Shown: one piece after another, positions 53,146 to 62,106 of the stretch
Position numbering within the stretch: position 1 is the first letter of the stretch
Layout of the letters: each line of letters opens with the position of its first letter
DNA from: Clostridiales bacterium
GTDB taxonomy: Bacteria > Bacillota > Clostridia > Oscillospirales > Oscillospiraceae
Length of the DNA stretch: 63,314 bases
NCBI GenBank assembly: GCA_004556205.1
Contig: SFIL01000003.1
Location: forward strand, 1-63,314
Direction: 5' to 3'
Translations under genes and position numbers: made by a program
The notes under the pieces: model-generated
Told to the model about the DNA's origin: nothing
What the model saw: the letters and a program-made list of their open reading frames with translations, nothing else
The model's database searches: none

Positions 53146-54033
53146 TCAGCGCTCTGCACCGTAAAATACGGTAATTAAATAGGTATCTTCCGCCGCGCTG
53201 TACGCAACCTCGCAGAAAATCACGTATCCCAAATTTGGATCCTCCTGCGCAAGCAGCATGACCGCTGCATTGACCTCCCGCACAACCGCGCTGTTGAGCG
53301 CAGACTGTCCCCCGCTCTGATGCAGCATCTCCGCAGGCATGGTACACACCGTCGAAGCCCCGTCAAGCAGAAGCGCGGGATCATTCGAAAAGCCGCACGC
53401 ACTTGCGTAGGCATTGCCTACAGACGCAGCCTCCCCTGTGTCGTAAACACGTGGAAGCCTCGGCGTGAAATTGTCCACATAGCTCTGCCCACAGATTTCA
53501 CAGGCATGCTCCGTATAGCCCTCGCTGTCCGCCGTCGGCAGAATAACCGTTTCAATATAGGAATGCCCGAGCGGAGCTTCTCGTTCTTCGATGTAGGTCT
53601 CGCCGCAATCACACGAACAGACCGCATAGCCCGCACTTTCGCAGGTCGGCGCAAAGACCTGTACACGGTAGTCATGCGCATGGAGCGTCTCTGTATCTTG
53701 CTCCGAAGCTTGTACATCGGATTCATTTGTAGAGAGCTTCTCCGAAACTGACTCTGAGACTTGTACATCGGAGTCATGCGTTGCCTCCGAGGCCGACACG
53801 TCACTGCCTGCAAGGTCACTGAAACTGCTGTCCGAAAACTCCTCCGGCACACTTGTCGCGGGGCAATTCTCACTCTCGCGGTCCTTTACTGTGCTTTGCG
53901 GCGAAGAAAAAGCGGCAGCTGTCTCGGAAGGTTCGGAATTCATCGGTTCAATTATGTAGTGTGCGCCCGCTTTACAGGCACTTAAGAGCAACACAAAACA
54001 CATCAGCAGGTACAGAAAAAGCAGTTTTTTCAA
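53146..54033 (-). CDS. Secreted lipoprotein with Ser/Glu-rich repeats and CxCG repeats
   Basis: About 295 residues. The N-terminus is a lipoprotein signal ending LLSACKAG. Residues of about 30–120 are Ser, Glu and Asp rich with imperfect repeats of about 17 residues beginning SDVQ. Next come two copies of a motif known from many secreted gut Firmicute proteins (HDYRVQVFAPTCESAGYAVC and GHSYIETVILPTADSEGYTE), each with CxCG or CxxCG pairs, and a C-terminal domain with QEDPNLGYVIFCEVAYS. A TTG start (54033) before KKLLFLYLL is the natural beginning; the open frame extends to 54069. I do not recognise the C-terminal domain. Probably a surface protein exposed at the cell wall. Confidence 0.75.
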   Translation of the reverse strand: MKKLLFLYLLMCFVLLLSACKAGAHYIIEPMNSEPSETAAAFSSPQSTVKDRESENCPATSVPEEFSDSSFSDLAGSDVSASEATHDSDVQVSESVSEKLSTNESDVQASEQDTETLHAHDYRVQVFAPTCESAGYAVCSCDCGETYIEEREAPLGHSYIETVILPTADSEGYTEHACEICGQSYVDNFTPRLPRVYDTGEAASVGNAYASACGFSNDPALLLDGASTVCTMPAEMLHQSGGQSALNSAVVREVNAAVMLLAQEDPNLGYVIFCEVAYSAAEDTYLITVFYGAER

Positions 54034-54155
54034 ACGACCGCCCCCATTTCGCAGCACGGCAGAATGCATTTATATTTATTGTATTCTATGTATCGAAAAA
54101 TGTCAATCCCTGTCGTTCGCGCCAAAAACATCACGGAATTTTCCCGCAAAGCGCG

Positions 54156-54184
54156 TTGACAATTGCCGTCGGTTTTTGTATAAT
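54156..54184 (+). promoter_or_regulatory. Promoter of the NifU-like/GGGtGRT pair
   Basis: A perfect TTGACA and TATAAT 17 bases apart. The leader is about 90 bases, with a ribosome-binding site AAAGGA before the first ATG. Confidence 0.85.
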
Positions 54185-54281
54185 ACCCATAGAATTCGTG
54201 AAAATCGGCTTTTTGCGAGTTCCTGCATGAATTTGTTAATTTTTTGCGTTCCCGCGGAGCGCAACGGAAAGGATTTTTGCA

Positions 54282-54974
54282 ATGATTTACACAACAGAAG
54301 TACAGCATATGTGTCCGGTTGCAAAGGGCGCATACCACGGTCCCGCTCCCATCCCCGAAGAGGGAAAATGGGTGCAGGCGAAGCAGATCAGCGACATTTC
54401 CGGCTTTACGCACGGTGTCGGCTGGTGCGCACCGCAGCAGGGCGCCTGCAAGCTGACCCTCAACGTCAAGGACGGCATCATCGAGGAAGCTCTCGTTGAG
54501 ACGCTCGGCTGCTCCGGCATGACTCACTCCGCCGCAATGGCATCCGAGATACTGATCGGCAAGACCCTCCTTGAGGCACTCAACACCGACCTCGTCTGCG
54601 ATGCCATCAACACCGCGATGCGTGAGCTGTTCCTTCAGATCGTCTACGGCCGTACCCAGAGCGCGTTCTCCGAGAACGGTCTTGCCGTCGGTGCTTCGCT
54701 CGAAGACCTCGGCAAGGGTCTGCGCAGCCAGGTCGGCACGATGTTCGCCACCAAGGAAAAGGGCCCGCGCTATCTTGAGATGGCAGAAGGCTACTGCACC
54801 CGCGTTGCACTGAATAAGGATGATGAAATCATCGGCTACGAGTTCATCAACCTCGGCAAGATGATGGACTTTATCAAGAAGGGCGACGACGCCAATGTCG
54901 CGCTGGAAAAGGCAAAGGGTCATTACGGTCAGTTTGACAACGCCGTCAAGTACATCGACCCGCGTCAGGAATAA
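54282..54974 (+). CDS. NifU-like iron-sulfur scaffold family protein
   Basis: A 230-residue protein whose central part resembles the NifU/IscU N-terminal fold, with cysteines in GVGWCAPQQGACKLTL and ALVETLGCSGMTHSAA that could hold a cluster. The N-terminus (MIYTTEVQHMCPVAKGAYHG) and the C-terminal KGHYGQFDNAVKYIDP are special to the group that always accompanies the GGGtGRT protein, 16 bases downstream here. It is likely to handle Fe-S clusters or a metal for its partner; no experimental function is known to me. Confidence 0.8.
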   Translation: MIYTTEVQHMCPVAKGAYHGPAPIPEEGKWVQAKQISDISGFTHGVGWCAPQQGACKLTLNVKDGIIEEALVETLGCSGMTHSAAMASEILIGKTLLEALNTDLVCDAINTAMRELFLQIVYGRTQSAFSENGLAVGASLEDLGKGLRSQVGTMFATKEKGPRYLEMAEGYCTRVALNKDDEIIGYEFINLGKMMDFIKKGDDANVALEKAKGHYGQFDNAVKYIDPRQE

Positions 54975-54990
54975 AAAGGAGGACATCACA

Positions 54991-55989
54991 ATGGCTTTGT
55001 TTGAAAGTTACGAAAGAAGAATCGACAAAATCAACGGCGTCCTCGCGCAGTACGGCATCAGCTCCGTCGAGGAGTGCCGCGAAATCTGCAAGGCGAAGGG
55101 CTTCGATCCCTACGAGATCGTCAAGGGCATTCAGCCCATTTGCTTCGAAAACGCCTGCTGGGCATATTGCGTCGGCGCTGCCATCGCAATCAAGTCCGGT
55201 GTGAAGTCCGCTGCGGACGCCGCTGAAGCGATCGGCATCGGTCTGCAGGCATTCTGCATCGACGGCTCCGTCGCTGACGACCGCAAGGTCGGCATCGGTC
55301 ACGGCAAGCTCGGCGCTATGCTCCTGCGTGACGAGACAAAGTGCTTCGCGTTCCTCGCAGGTCACGAGTCCTTCGCCGCTGCGGAAGGTGCAATCGGCAT
55401 CGTCCGTAACGCGAACAAGGCGCGCAAGGAAGAACTGCGCGTTATCCTCAACGGCCTCGGCAAGGACGCCGCGCAGATCATCTCCCGTATCAACGGCTTC
55501 ACCTATGTCCAAACGCAGTTTGACTACTTCACCGGCGAGCTGAAGATCGTCCGTGAGATCCGCTATTCCGAGACGGAGCGTGCAAACGTCCGCTGCTACG
55601 GTGCTGACGATGTCCGCGAGGGCGTTGCCATCATGCACCATGAGGGCGTTGATGTCTCCATCACCGGCAACTCCACCAACCCCACCCGCTTCCAGCATCC
55701 CGTCGCCGGCACCTATAAGAAAGAGTGCATTGAACAGGGCAAGAAGTACTTCTCCGTTGCCTCCGGCGGCGGCACAGGTCGTACCCTTCATCCGGACAAC
55801 ATGGCAGCCGGTCCCGCTTCTTACGGCATGACCGATACCATGGGCAGAATGCATTCCGACGCCCAGTTCGCCGGTTCGTCCTCTGTCCCGGCGCACGTCG
55901 AGATGATGGGCTTCCTGGGCATGGGCAACAATCCCATGGTCGGCGCTACTGTCGCCGTCGCGGTTGCTGTTGCTGAAGCACTCAAGTAA
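54991..55989 (+). CDS. GGGtGRT family protein
   Basis: A 332-residue protein that carries the motif naming its family, SGGGTGRTLHPDN, plus conserved GIQPICFENACWAYCVGAA, GIGHGKLGAMLLRDETKCF and a C-terminal run of small residues (VGATVAVAVAVAEAL). The family is widespread in anaerobic Clostridia and has no established function. Its constant neighbour is a NifU-like protein, suggesting an Fe-S or redox enzyme. ATG 54991 is set by AAAGGAGG ten bases upstream. Codon use is strongly biased, suggesting high expression. Confidence 0.9.
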   Translation: MALFESYERRIDKINGVLAQYGISSVEECREICKAKGFDPYEIVKGIQPICFENACWAYCVGAAIAIKSGVKSAADAAEAIGIGLQAFCIDGSVADDRKVGIGHGKLGAMLLRDETKCFAFLAGHESFAAAEGAIGIVRNANKARKEELRVILNGLGKDAAQIISRINGFTYVQTQFDYFTGELKIVREIRYSETERANVRCYGADDVREGVAIMHHEGVDVSITGNSTNPTRFQHPVAGTYKKECIEQGKKYFSVASGGGTGRTLHPDNMAAGPASYGMTDTMGRMHSDAQFAGSSSVPAHVEMMGFLGMGNNPMVGATVAVAVAVAEALK

Positions 55990-56009
55990 TCCTCAAACCC
56001 TTATAAATC

Positions 56010-56044
56010 AAGGCTTCCGACGATTTTTGCCGGAAGCCTTTTCT
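56010..56044 (+). terminator. Terminator after the GGGtGRT gene
   Basis: A 10-bp stem (AAGGCTTCCG and complement) with an 11-base loop and TTTTCTCTT tail. Confidence 0.9.
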
Positions 56045-56096
56045 CTTTGCAGCAAGCCCGTTTGGGATAATTTCATTTTAACCATGGTCAATTTTT

Positions 56097-56118
56097 CGTC
56101 CATTTTGTTAAATGGACG
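56097..56118. repeat. Perfect inverted repeat in the intergenic region
   Basis: CGTCCATTT-TGTT-AAATGGACG, a 9-bp stem. The plus-strand tail ATTTTATT is weakly terminator-like; an operator is an equal possibility. Confidence 0.4.
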
Positions 56119-56203
56119 ATTTTATTCTGATGAAGCCGGTTCGATGGGTTCACCGCATCGGTAGTATTCGTTGATTCTATTTAAGTATTCCAATCGAAAA
56201 TGC

Positions 56204-56238
56204 AAAAAAACACCGCTCCCTGAAATTGCAAGGAGCGG
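56204..56238 (-). terminator. Terminator after the 162-residue gene
   Basis: Minus strand: CCGCTCC pairs with GGAGCGG around a 12-base loop, followed by a T-run (GTGTTTTTTT). Confidence 0.8.
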
Positions 56239-56247
56239 CGGTTGTTA

Positions 56248-56736
56248 TTATGCCCAAGGATCGTCCTTTACGGGAATGCGGATGCCGGAGAGAATCGAGG
56301 AATACTCCCAAAGATACCAGTTCTCCCCTTTTCTGCGGAGCTTGATCGGTCTGGGCGAGTCCGCGCCGGCTGTTTTGAGGAAGACACGTAGATAGCCGTC
56401 CTCCACATCCTGCGGTCGCGGATCGGTCAGAACCTGAAGCGTCAGCGGCTGCGAAGGCGTGTAATTGTTTTCAGGTGTTGCGCCGTCAAAATAGGCAAGC
56501 GGCAGATAGGCCTTGTCGCGTAGGCGGTCGCGCAGGAACTGAATATCGTAGTTGCTCAGCGGCCGCGGACCACGGAGCAGATTGACTGCCTCGACACCTG
56601 CGTCTTTGTCCTTTGTATAGAGGTTGAGCGCCAGAAGAAACATCGCGCAGGTATTTTCGGGCTTGCTCAGATCCGTTTGCGGCAGTGCGCTGAATTCCGC
56701 AAAAGTAGCAGGGACACTGGAAAAAGTAACAAGCAT
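56248..56736 (-). CDS. Conserved protein of unknown function (DUF6935-like)
   Basis: A 162-residue soluble protein without signal or membrane segment. It begins MLVTFSSVPATFAEFSALPQ and has an all-mixed composition ending in KLRRKGENWYLWEYSSILSG. I recall this opening and ending from a domain of unknown function (DUF6935) common in gut Firmicutes, but cannot verify the number. The sequence suggests a small adaptor-like fold. ATG is behind GGAGG. It is co-directional with the SLH protein gene upstream, 34 bases away. Confidence 0.65.
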   Translation of the reverse strand: MLVTFSSVPATFAEFSALPQTDLSKPENTCAMFLLALNLYTKDKDAGVEAVNLLRGPRPLSNYDIQFLRDRLRDKAYLPLAYFDGATPENNYTPSQPLTLQVLTDPRPQDVEDGYLRVFLKTAGADSPRPIKLRRKGENWYLWEYSSILSGIRIPVKDDPWA

Positions 56737-56770
56737 AGCTGACCTCCGATATTGTTTTTTCGACGGCAGA

Positions 56771-58246
56771 TTACATAAATGTTACACAGAAGCGATGCAG
56801 AATCGCAGCGACCTGGCAGCGCAGTGCGTTGCCCTGCGGCATCAGGTACAGGCCGTCCTTTTCATTGCTGCCGCCGATCAGGCCGACGCCGACTGCCCAG
56901 CTCATCGCGTCGAGCGCCCAGCCGGAGACCTTATCATGATCCTTAAAGCCAACAAGCATGGCGCAGTCATCCGGGTTATACGGGCCCTTAAAGGCCGCAT
57001 AGCGGCACAGGATGGTCGCAAGCTGCTCACGGGTGACATTCTCATCGGGCGCAAATTTACCGTTACCGACACCATTGACGATGCTGTTCTCCGCAGCCCA
57101 GATGACAGCGTCCTTGTACCAGTCATATTTCAGATCGGTAAAGGGATTCTCGCCGCTGTGCTTGGGGCTGCCCTCCATACGGTAGAGCACCGTGACGACC
57201 ATGCCGCGTGTGCACTCCCCGTTCGGGTCGAACAGATTGTTCCCTACGCCGCCCATCAAACGGTTGTAATACACATACTCCACGTCATGATAGAACCAGT
57301 CGGAAGTCTTGACGTCATCAAAATACATCAAAGGCATTGCGGGCACCAGCTTGGGGAAGGTCAGAGAGATCTTCATTTCCTCCTCGGTTCTCGAAATCAC
57401 GGTCGCAGGCTTGTCATTGATATACGGCTCGACATACTGGGTGAAGCGATAGCCGCTGTTTGCTTCCAAAGTTACAACCACGGTATACGCCTTATCCGCT
57501 TCAAATTTCGTGTCGTTCGGCTCCCACTGCACGTTGGCAACGGTAAAGCCCATGCAGCCCTCGCCGATGTCAAACATATTCGAGACCGACAGATCAAGCA
57601 CAGGCTCTTCAACATAGATCGACACCTTATCAATATCGTAAGGCAGGACCCGTTCTACCTTCACGGAGTCAATGCCAATGGCGAATATATCGCTGACATT
57701 ATGATGCCGGAACGCAATTCGAACCGTCCGGCCTGCATAGGCGGATAAGTCGATCGAACGGTGCGCAGGCGATTCCAAGTCCTCGCCCTCTTTCAGGGTT
57801 TCCTCCCGCAGCAGGGTCTCACCCTCGCCGGGTACGGAAACATAAACGCTGTAGTGTTCCCCATACCATTCGGGATCCTGTGCAAAAACGTCGTAGTAGA
57901 GGTATATTTCACCCAGCGTAGGAAGCGTGATTTCCGGAGTGTACGCCCAGTTGTCCGGTGTCAATACCTGCATGGTACTATTATCATACGAAAAGCTGAA
58001 CAGAGAGGCCGTTCCGTCCGTATGTCCAAAGCGGTCTCCTTCCTCATTATCATCATGCATTTCCCAATTGAAGCCGTCACCGTCGGCATCGCGGAACTGC
58101 CAGCCGCTCATATCCTCAGCAGCCTCAAAGCTACAAAAGAACAGCGTCTCCGTATCTGCGGCAGCGACGCTCAGGCCAAGCGCAGGCAACAGGGACAGCA
58201 GCAGGCAAAATGCCAGCAGCGCGGAGATCATTTTTCTCAGTTTCAT
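56771..58246 (-). CDS. Secreted S-layer-homology protein with a carbohydrate-binding-like domain
   Basis: A 491-residue protein. Signal peptide 1–30 (LLSLLPALGLSVAAAD), then a jelly-roll, MAM-like or choice-of-anchor domain (about 32–205; FCSFEAAEDMSGWQFRD), a short linker domain, and three S-layer-homology repeats in the last 190 residues (FDDVKTSDWFYHDVEYVYYN, then PFTDLKYDWYKDAVIWAAEN, then the third). SLH repeats fix proteins to pyruvylated secondary wall polymers. The C-terminal third is nearly the same as in the neighbouring gene. Function beyond surface binding is unknown. Confidence 0.85.
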   Translation of the reverse strand: MKLRKMISALLAFCLLLSLLPALGLSVAAADTETLFFCSFEAAEDMSGWQFRDADGDGFNWEMHDDNEEGDRFGHTDGTASLFSFSYDNSTMQVLTPDNWAYTPEITLPTLGEIYLYYDVFAQDPEWYGEHYSVYVSVPGEGETLLREETLKEGEDLESPAHRSIDLSAYAGRTVRIAFRHHNVSDIFAIGIDSVKVERVLPYDIDKVSIYVEEPVLDLSVSNMFDIGEGCMGFTVANVQWEPNDTKFEADKAYTVVVTLEANSGYRFTQYVEPYINDKPATVISRTEEEMKISLTFPKLVPAMPLMYFDDVKTSDWFYHDVEYVYYNRLMGGVGNNLFDPNGECTRGMVVTVLYRMEGSPKHSGENPFTDLKYDWYKDAVIWAAENSIVNGVGNGKFAPDENVTREQLATILCRYAAFKGPYNPDDCAMLVGFKDHDKVSGWALDAMSWAVGVGLIGGSNEKDGLYLMPQGNALRCQVAAILHRFCVTFM

Positions 58247-58295
58247 GGTTATCCTCCTTTGATTTGTTCGTATGGTGGATCGTTTTCAACTATGC

Positions 58296-59175
58296 TCAGG
58301 TTTTTTCAAACGAGACGCAGAAGCGGTGCAGAATCGCAGCGACCTGGCAACGCAGGGCATTGCCCTCCGGCATCAGGTACACGCCATCCTTCTCGCTGCT
58401 GCCGCCGATCAGGCCGACGCCGACCGCCCAGCGCATCGCGTCGAGCGCCCAGTCGGAAACCTTGTCCTGATCCTTGAAGCCCGCGAGCATCACACCGTCT
58501 GTCTTGTTATAATATCCCTTATAGGACGCATAGCGGCACAGGATCGTTGCAAGCTGTTCGCGGGTGACATCCGCCTCCGGATCGAATTTGCCTTTGCCGA
58601 CGCCGTTGACGATCTTGTTTTCCGCCGCCCAAATGACGGCATCCGTATACCATTGTCCGCCACTGACATCGGTAAACGGATTTGAGCCACTGTGCGCAGG
58701 CTTTCCCTCCATGCGGTAGAGAATCGTCACGATCATAGCACGCGTGCATTTTCCGTTCGGATCAAATTTGTTGTTACCGACACCGTCCATGAGTCCGCGG
58801 TCATAGACATATTGCACATCCTCATAGAACCAGTCGGAATTCTTCACATCGGTAAAGGACATCGGCTTCATCGGAGCCGCTTCGACTGTAACCTTCACGC
58901 ACTTGAACTTCTCCACGGATGTCGAGATCACCGTTCCGTCCAGCTCCGCCGTAATATGGCAACGGTAGTATTTTACTCCCACGGTCTGCGTCGGTACGAC
59001 AAAACTGCAATCCGTTGCGCCGCTGACAGCGGCTCCCCACTGATATCTCAGGTTCGTGCCGGTCGCACCGACCACAATATCATAGGTTCCGCCACAATAG
59101 ACAGCCGTGTCATAAGAAACGGTATAAACTGTAACGGCGGCTGCGCTTGCCGTCAGCGTTAAGATATGGTCCGGA
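58296..59175 (-). pseudogene. S-layer-homology protein without its 5' end
   Basis: A readable frame starting in the middle of a signal peptide (ILTLTASAAAV) and running through an Ig-like region (GTYDIVVGATGTNLRYQWG) into three SLH repeats (SFTDVKNSDWFYEDV, PFTDVSGGQWYTDAVIW and a third) ending FCVSFEKT. No ATG, GTG or TTG lies upstream in frame before the coding DNA merges with the end of the next gene (stop at 59176–59178). The missing signal-peptide start and ribosome-binding site point to a deletion, either real or from assembly. A GTG at 59075 would give a 259-residue protein without a signal, so export is lost. Confidence 0.75.
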
Positions 59176-60036
59176 TCAGCCGAAAGCGACCTCCGGATAG
59201 ATATAATGATAATACCAGTCCGCGCCCGCCATGGAGCCGATACGCGCGATCACAACGATCTCTCCCTGTTCATCCGGATAGAACATGAGATTGTCCAAAT
59301 TGATGTTATCGTCGGAGATCGTCCATGCAAGGCATTCGTTATAGCCATATAACTCCCTGTCCTCCTCGGAGATATCACCGAAGTAGGAAATAAAGCACTC
59401 TGCTGCCGCTTCACGCGTAGCCTCCAGGAAGCTCTGCTCCTCAATATACAGATAATCCAAAAGCGCACTGCCCTGCAGCCATTCGCCTGTCGTCTGATTG
59501 TAGCAATACACGCCGTAATCCGAAAAATCGCTGATGCTTTCTGCGACGATCGTGATAATTAACAGGTCGTTATAGAAGGTGGGATACCAACTAACAAGGT
59601 TATAATCCAGAAACCACCCTTCCTCCATTGCCTTGTATTGCTCATCGATCAGCGCACCGAAGGTCTCAATGATCGACTGATTGATTGCCTGCGCACCATC
59701 ACTCCATGATGCAATGGCAGGTAAATGATAGGAATAGTAAAAGGTATCGCTGGTAATATCGTCGTAAAAGTACTCATATTCCCCTGCATCGCTATAATAC
59801 TCACTGACAAGCTCTTCCACGCCTGTTGTCGGTTCTTCCGGCGTAGGCGCCGTGGGTTCTTCCGTCTCCGTGGGTGCAGTAGTTTGTACCGTAGTAGGGG
59901 CTTCGGTTGACTTGGTCGTTTCTGTGGTAGGCAGCGTGATATTCTCAAACGGTCTGACTGTCGGCTCTTTTTTACCGCAAGCCGTTAGGGAAAACAAAAA
60001 AAGGAAGGCAAGTGCCAGTGCGGTAAGCTTTTTCAT
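59176..60036 (-). CDS. Secreted lipoprotein, possibly truncated at its 3' end
   Basis: About 286 residues. It begins MKKLTALALAFLFLFSLTACGKK, a clear lipobox, then a Thr/Pro/Glu-rich spacer (about 30–75) and a soluble domain with Tyr- and Asp-rich segments (EYYSDAGEYEYFYDD, YGVYCYNQTTGEW, EEDRELYGYNECLAW). The stop comes right after YPEVAFG at the junction with the headless SLH gene, so the true C-terminus could be longer. ATG 60036 follows GGAG. No family recognised; resembles DUF3298-like surface proteins. Confidence 0.7.
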   Translation of the reverse strand: MKKLTALALAFLFLFSLTACGKKEPTVRPFENITLPTTETTKSTEAPTTVQTTAPTETEEPTAPTPEEPTTGVEELVSEYYSDAGEYEYFYDDITSDTFYYSYHLPAIASWSDGAQAINQSIIETFGALIDEQYKAMEEGWFLDYNLVSWYPTFYNDLLIITIVAESISDFSDYGVYCYNQTTGEWLQGSALLDYLYIEEQSFLEATREAAAECFISYFGDISEEDRELYGYNECLAWTISDDNINLDNLMFYPDEQGEIVVIARIGSMAGADWYYHYIYPEVAFG

Positions 60037-60069
60037 CGGAATTTCTCCGTTCACTAATATAGTACTTTT

Positions 60070-60095
60070 GGGGCGGCGGCTTAAGTCGCTGCCCC
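60070..60095. repeat. GC-rich stem-loop between two lipoprotein genes
   Basis: GGGGCGGCG pairs imperfectly with CGCTGCCCC around an 8-base loop. The T-run (GATGTTTTTTT) lies on the plus strand side, whereas the neighbouring genes are on the minus strand, so it may be a processing site rather than a terminator for them. Confidence 0.4.
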
Positions 60096-60107
60096 GATGT
60101 TTTTTTG

Positions 60108-61544
60108 TCAATTTACCACTTCGATCGAATAGAGGATCGACTCGACGGCCGGCGAGTGGCACTCTTCAAAGCTGTTGTAAGAGCGTACGCTGATGCAGAT
60201 ACCCGCATATTCCCCGGCGTCCTGGCCGAAGTCAATGCAAGTATCAACATAGTAGTCTCCCCAGCAGTTATAGGTGATTTGGACAGCCTTGTACCCCGCG
60301 ATCATTATATCCTGCATTGCGAAGTCCTCATAGTCGGAATAGCTGTCATAATTGCCCAGCGTGGTCTGGAACTCCTCCGGCGTCCGATCGGCATAGAAGG
60401 TCATTCGCAGATCGCCGTCTGCCGTTTCCAAGGCGTCAATACCGAAGCTGGCATCAAAAGTGAAGATATCAGAGGGGTAGGAGAAGAAAATCGCACCGCT
60501 GTTGTTATAATCATACTCCGCGTCTGTGACAACAGTCCCGTTTCCCTCCAAGTCATTGTCATCGGGTTCCCCGACAGCATTCAGCTCAAAAGAATTGGGT
60601 GCCGATTCGCTTCCGGCTTCAATCAGCGGCAGATACCAGTCGTCATAGTGTTTCGGCATCATGTCCTCATAAGGAAAGTCCGCTGTATCAGCGTAATACA
60701 CATCCTCCCAGTCCATCCCCCAAGGACGGAGATAGAAGGCATAATCAAACCAACTCGCGCCGTCATCCTCAGGATCTTCATAAGTACCCTCGATGCAGAT
60801 CATGTTCTCGATTGAACTGACCAAGGAGGCACCCGGATCAACGATCCAGTCCGCATGACCGATCTCATCGTCCCAAAAAAAGCCGCCTTCAGACATCATG
60901 CAGCCATTTTCCGTTGTACCTGCGCCAATGGAGACATCCACGTCGATCATACGATCGTCAATCGAACCGTCCTCATCCCAAATTTGAATGTAGCCGCTGC
61001 TATCTTCATAGAACGAGATGCGCGCACAGGCATCCCAGTAGCTGTCTACCAAATCGGTATAGTTGCCGCCTGCATTCTTCACGATCCACCAGCCGTACCA
61101 GTCGCCGCCCCACCATGCATCGCCAAGGCTCTGCGGTTCGTCCGTCGGCTTGCTTGCAGCATCCGTCGTTGGAGCGGTTGCGCCGTCCTTGACAAAGGTC
61201 ATCATTATGCCTTCGCCCATAAAGTCGATTGTCAAAACGCCGTCCTTCAGCGTACCCGTAGAATCCATGTCCTCAATGGTGAGGACGATATCATTGCCGT
61301 CAAGCTTCCATTTGCCGCTTGCGCTATCGCCGTCAAGCGTGAACACGCACTTCCCGCCGGAGCGCAGCTCAATATAGTTTTCGCCCTCGGAGTAGATCTC
61401 GGAGATATTCACATCTTCGCCGAATACCTCAACCGTCGCGCCGACATACTTTCCTAAGTTCGGATCGTTATCTTTCTCTCCGCCGCAGGCGGTCAAAGCA
61501 AATACCATAACAAGCGCAAGCAGTAATGCAATATGCTTTTTCAT
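60108..61544 (-). CDS. Acidic secreted lipoprotein
   Basis: A 478-residue protein. The lipobox is ALTACGGEK at the end of a signal sequence starting MKKHIALLLALVMV. The first third is a small beta domain (GATVEVFGEDVNISEIYSEG), the middle is rich in Trp, Asp and Tyr (WWGGDWYGWWIV, YYADTADFPYEDMMPKHYDD), and the C-terminal domain holds PSDIFTFDASFG and ICISVRSYN. Such multi-domain lipoproteins are common on gut Ruminococcaceae; I do not recognise a function. ATG 61544 follows TGGAGG. Confidence 0.75.
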   Translation of the reverse strand: MKKHIALLLALVMVFALTACGGEKDNDPNLGKYVGATVEVFGEDVNISEIYSEGENYIELRSGGKCVFTLDGDSASGKWKLDGNDIVLTIEDMDSTGTLKDGVLTIDFMGEGIMMTFVKDGATAPTTDAASKPTDEPQSLGDAWWGGDWYGWWIVKNAGGNYTDLVDSYWDACARISFYEDSSGYIQIWDEDGSIDDRMIDVDVSIGAGTTENGCMMSEGGFFWDDEIGHADWIVDPGASLVSSIENMICIEGTYEDPEDDGASWFDYAFYLRPWGMDWEDVYYADTADFPYEDMMPKHYDDWYLPLIEAGSESAPNSFELNAVGEPDDNDLEGNGTVVTDAEYDYNNSGAIFFSYPSDIFTFDASFGIDALETADGDLRMTFYADRTPEEFQTTLGNYDSYSDYEDFAMQDIMIAGYKAVQITYNCWGDYYVDTCIDFGQDAGEYAGICISVRSYNSFEECHSPAVESILYSIEVVN

Positions 61545-61562
61545 TTTGATCCTCCATACCAA

Positions 61563-61590
61563 AAGAACGGGCGGCAGCAAGCTGCCGCCC
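61563..61590 (-). terminator. Terminator after the small membrane protein gene
   Basis: Perfect stem GGGCGGCAGC/GCTGCCGCCC with a 2-base loop in the simple form; the minus-strand tail GTTCTTTT is moderately T-rich. Confidence 0.75.
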
Positions 61591-61600
61591 ATGTGATAGA

Positions 61601-62005
61601 TCAGCCCTGCTTATTCTTCGCTGCGCCGATGATAAACAGCACAGGAAGGACAAGACCGAGAATGAGCGAGAACCAGGGGAAAGCGCTGCCGCCGACAACA
61701 GTGAGAATGCAGCCTGCAACACACAGTACTGCAACAATGATACCCCATGCCATGCATAAGCCGGCCTTTTCAGCGCGCTTCGCATTGACAACGCCGATAA
61801 TGCCTGCCACCAGCTCCGCAACCGCACTGATGAGGGTGAGCGCACCCGCCGCATACAGCATACCGGAAGAAGCTCCCAGTGCCGCCAGCGCCGCGATGCC
61901 CAGCAGTGCAACAATAGCAACGATCAGAGAGATGCCTCCGCCGATGATCATGAGGATGCCGGTTACCTTCAAGAAGCTCGCGCCCTTCGGTGTAGTCTGT
62001 TCCAT
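61601..62005 (-). CDS. Small four-helix membrane protein
   Basis: A 134-residue protein that is almost entirely membrane: four Ala/Gly/Ile-rich helices (about 14–35, 46–70, 82–100 and 106–125) with a short polar N-terminus and tail (AAKNKQG). It resembles small DUF4064/TM2-like membrane proteins of Firmicutes. No function can be read. It lies between the DUF4428 gene and the lipoprotein genes in the same direction. Confidence 0.7.
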   Translation of the reverse strand: MEQTTPKGASFLKVTGILMIIGGGISLIVAIVALLGIAALAALGASSGMLYAAGALTLISAVAELVAGIIGVVNAKRAEKAGLCMAWGIIVAVLCVAGCILTVVGGSAFPWFSLILGLVLPVLFIIGAAKNKQG

Positions 62006-62106
62006 AATAATGTACCTCCGTTTTTTAATTATATTGTCTACCGCCGCAGCGGGTCAACACAGAATGATGCTTTTGCGTTTCTTAAGAGGATCCACATGGA
62101 TCTCCC

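Noticed and set aside
53690..53800. CRISPR-like repeat
   Set aside because: Two imperfect copies inside a coding frame, spaced by whole codons, with no cas genes; it is a protein repeat.
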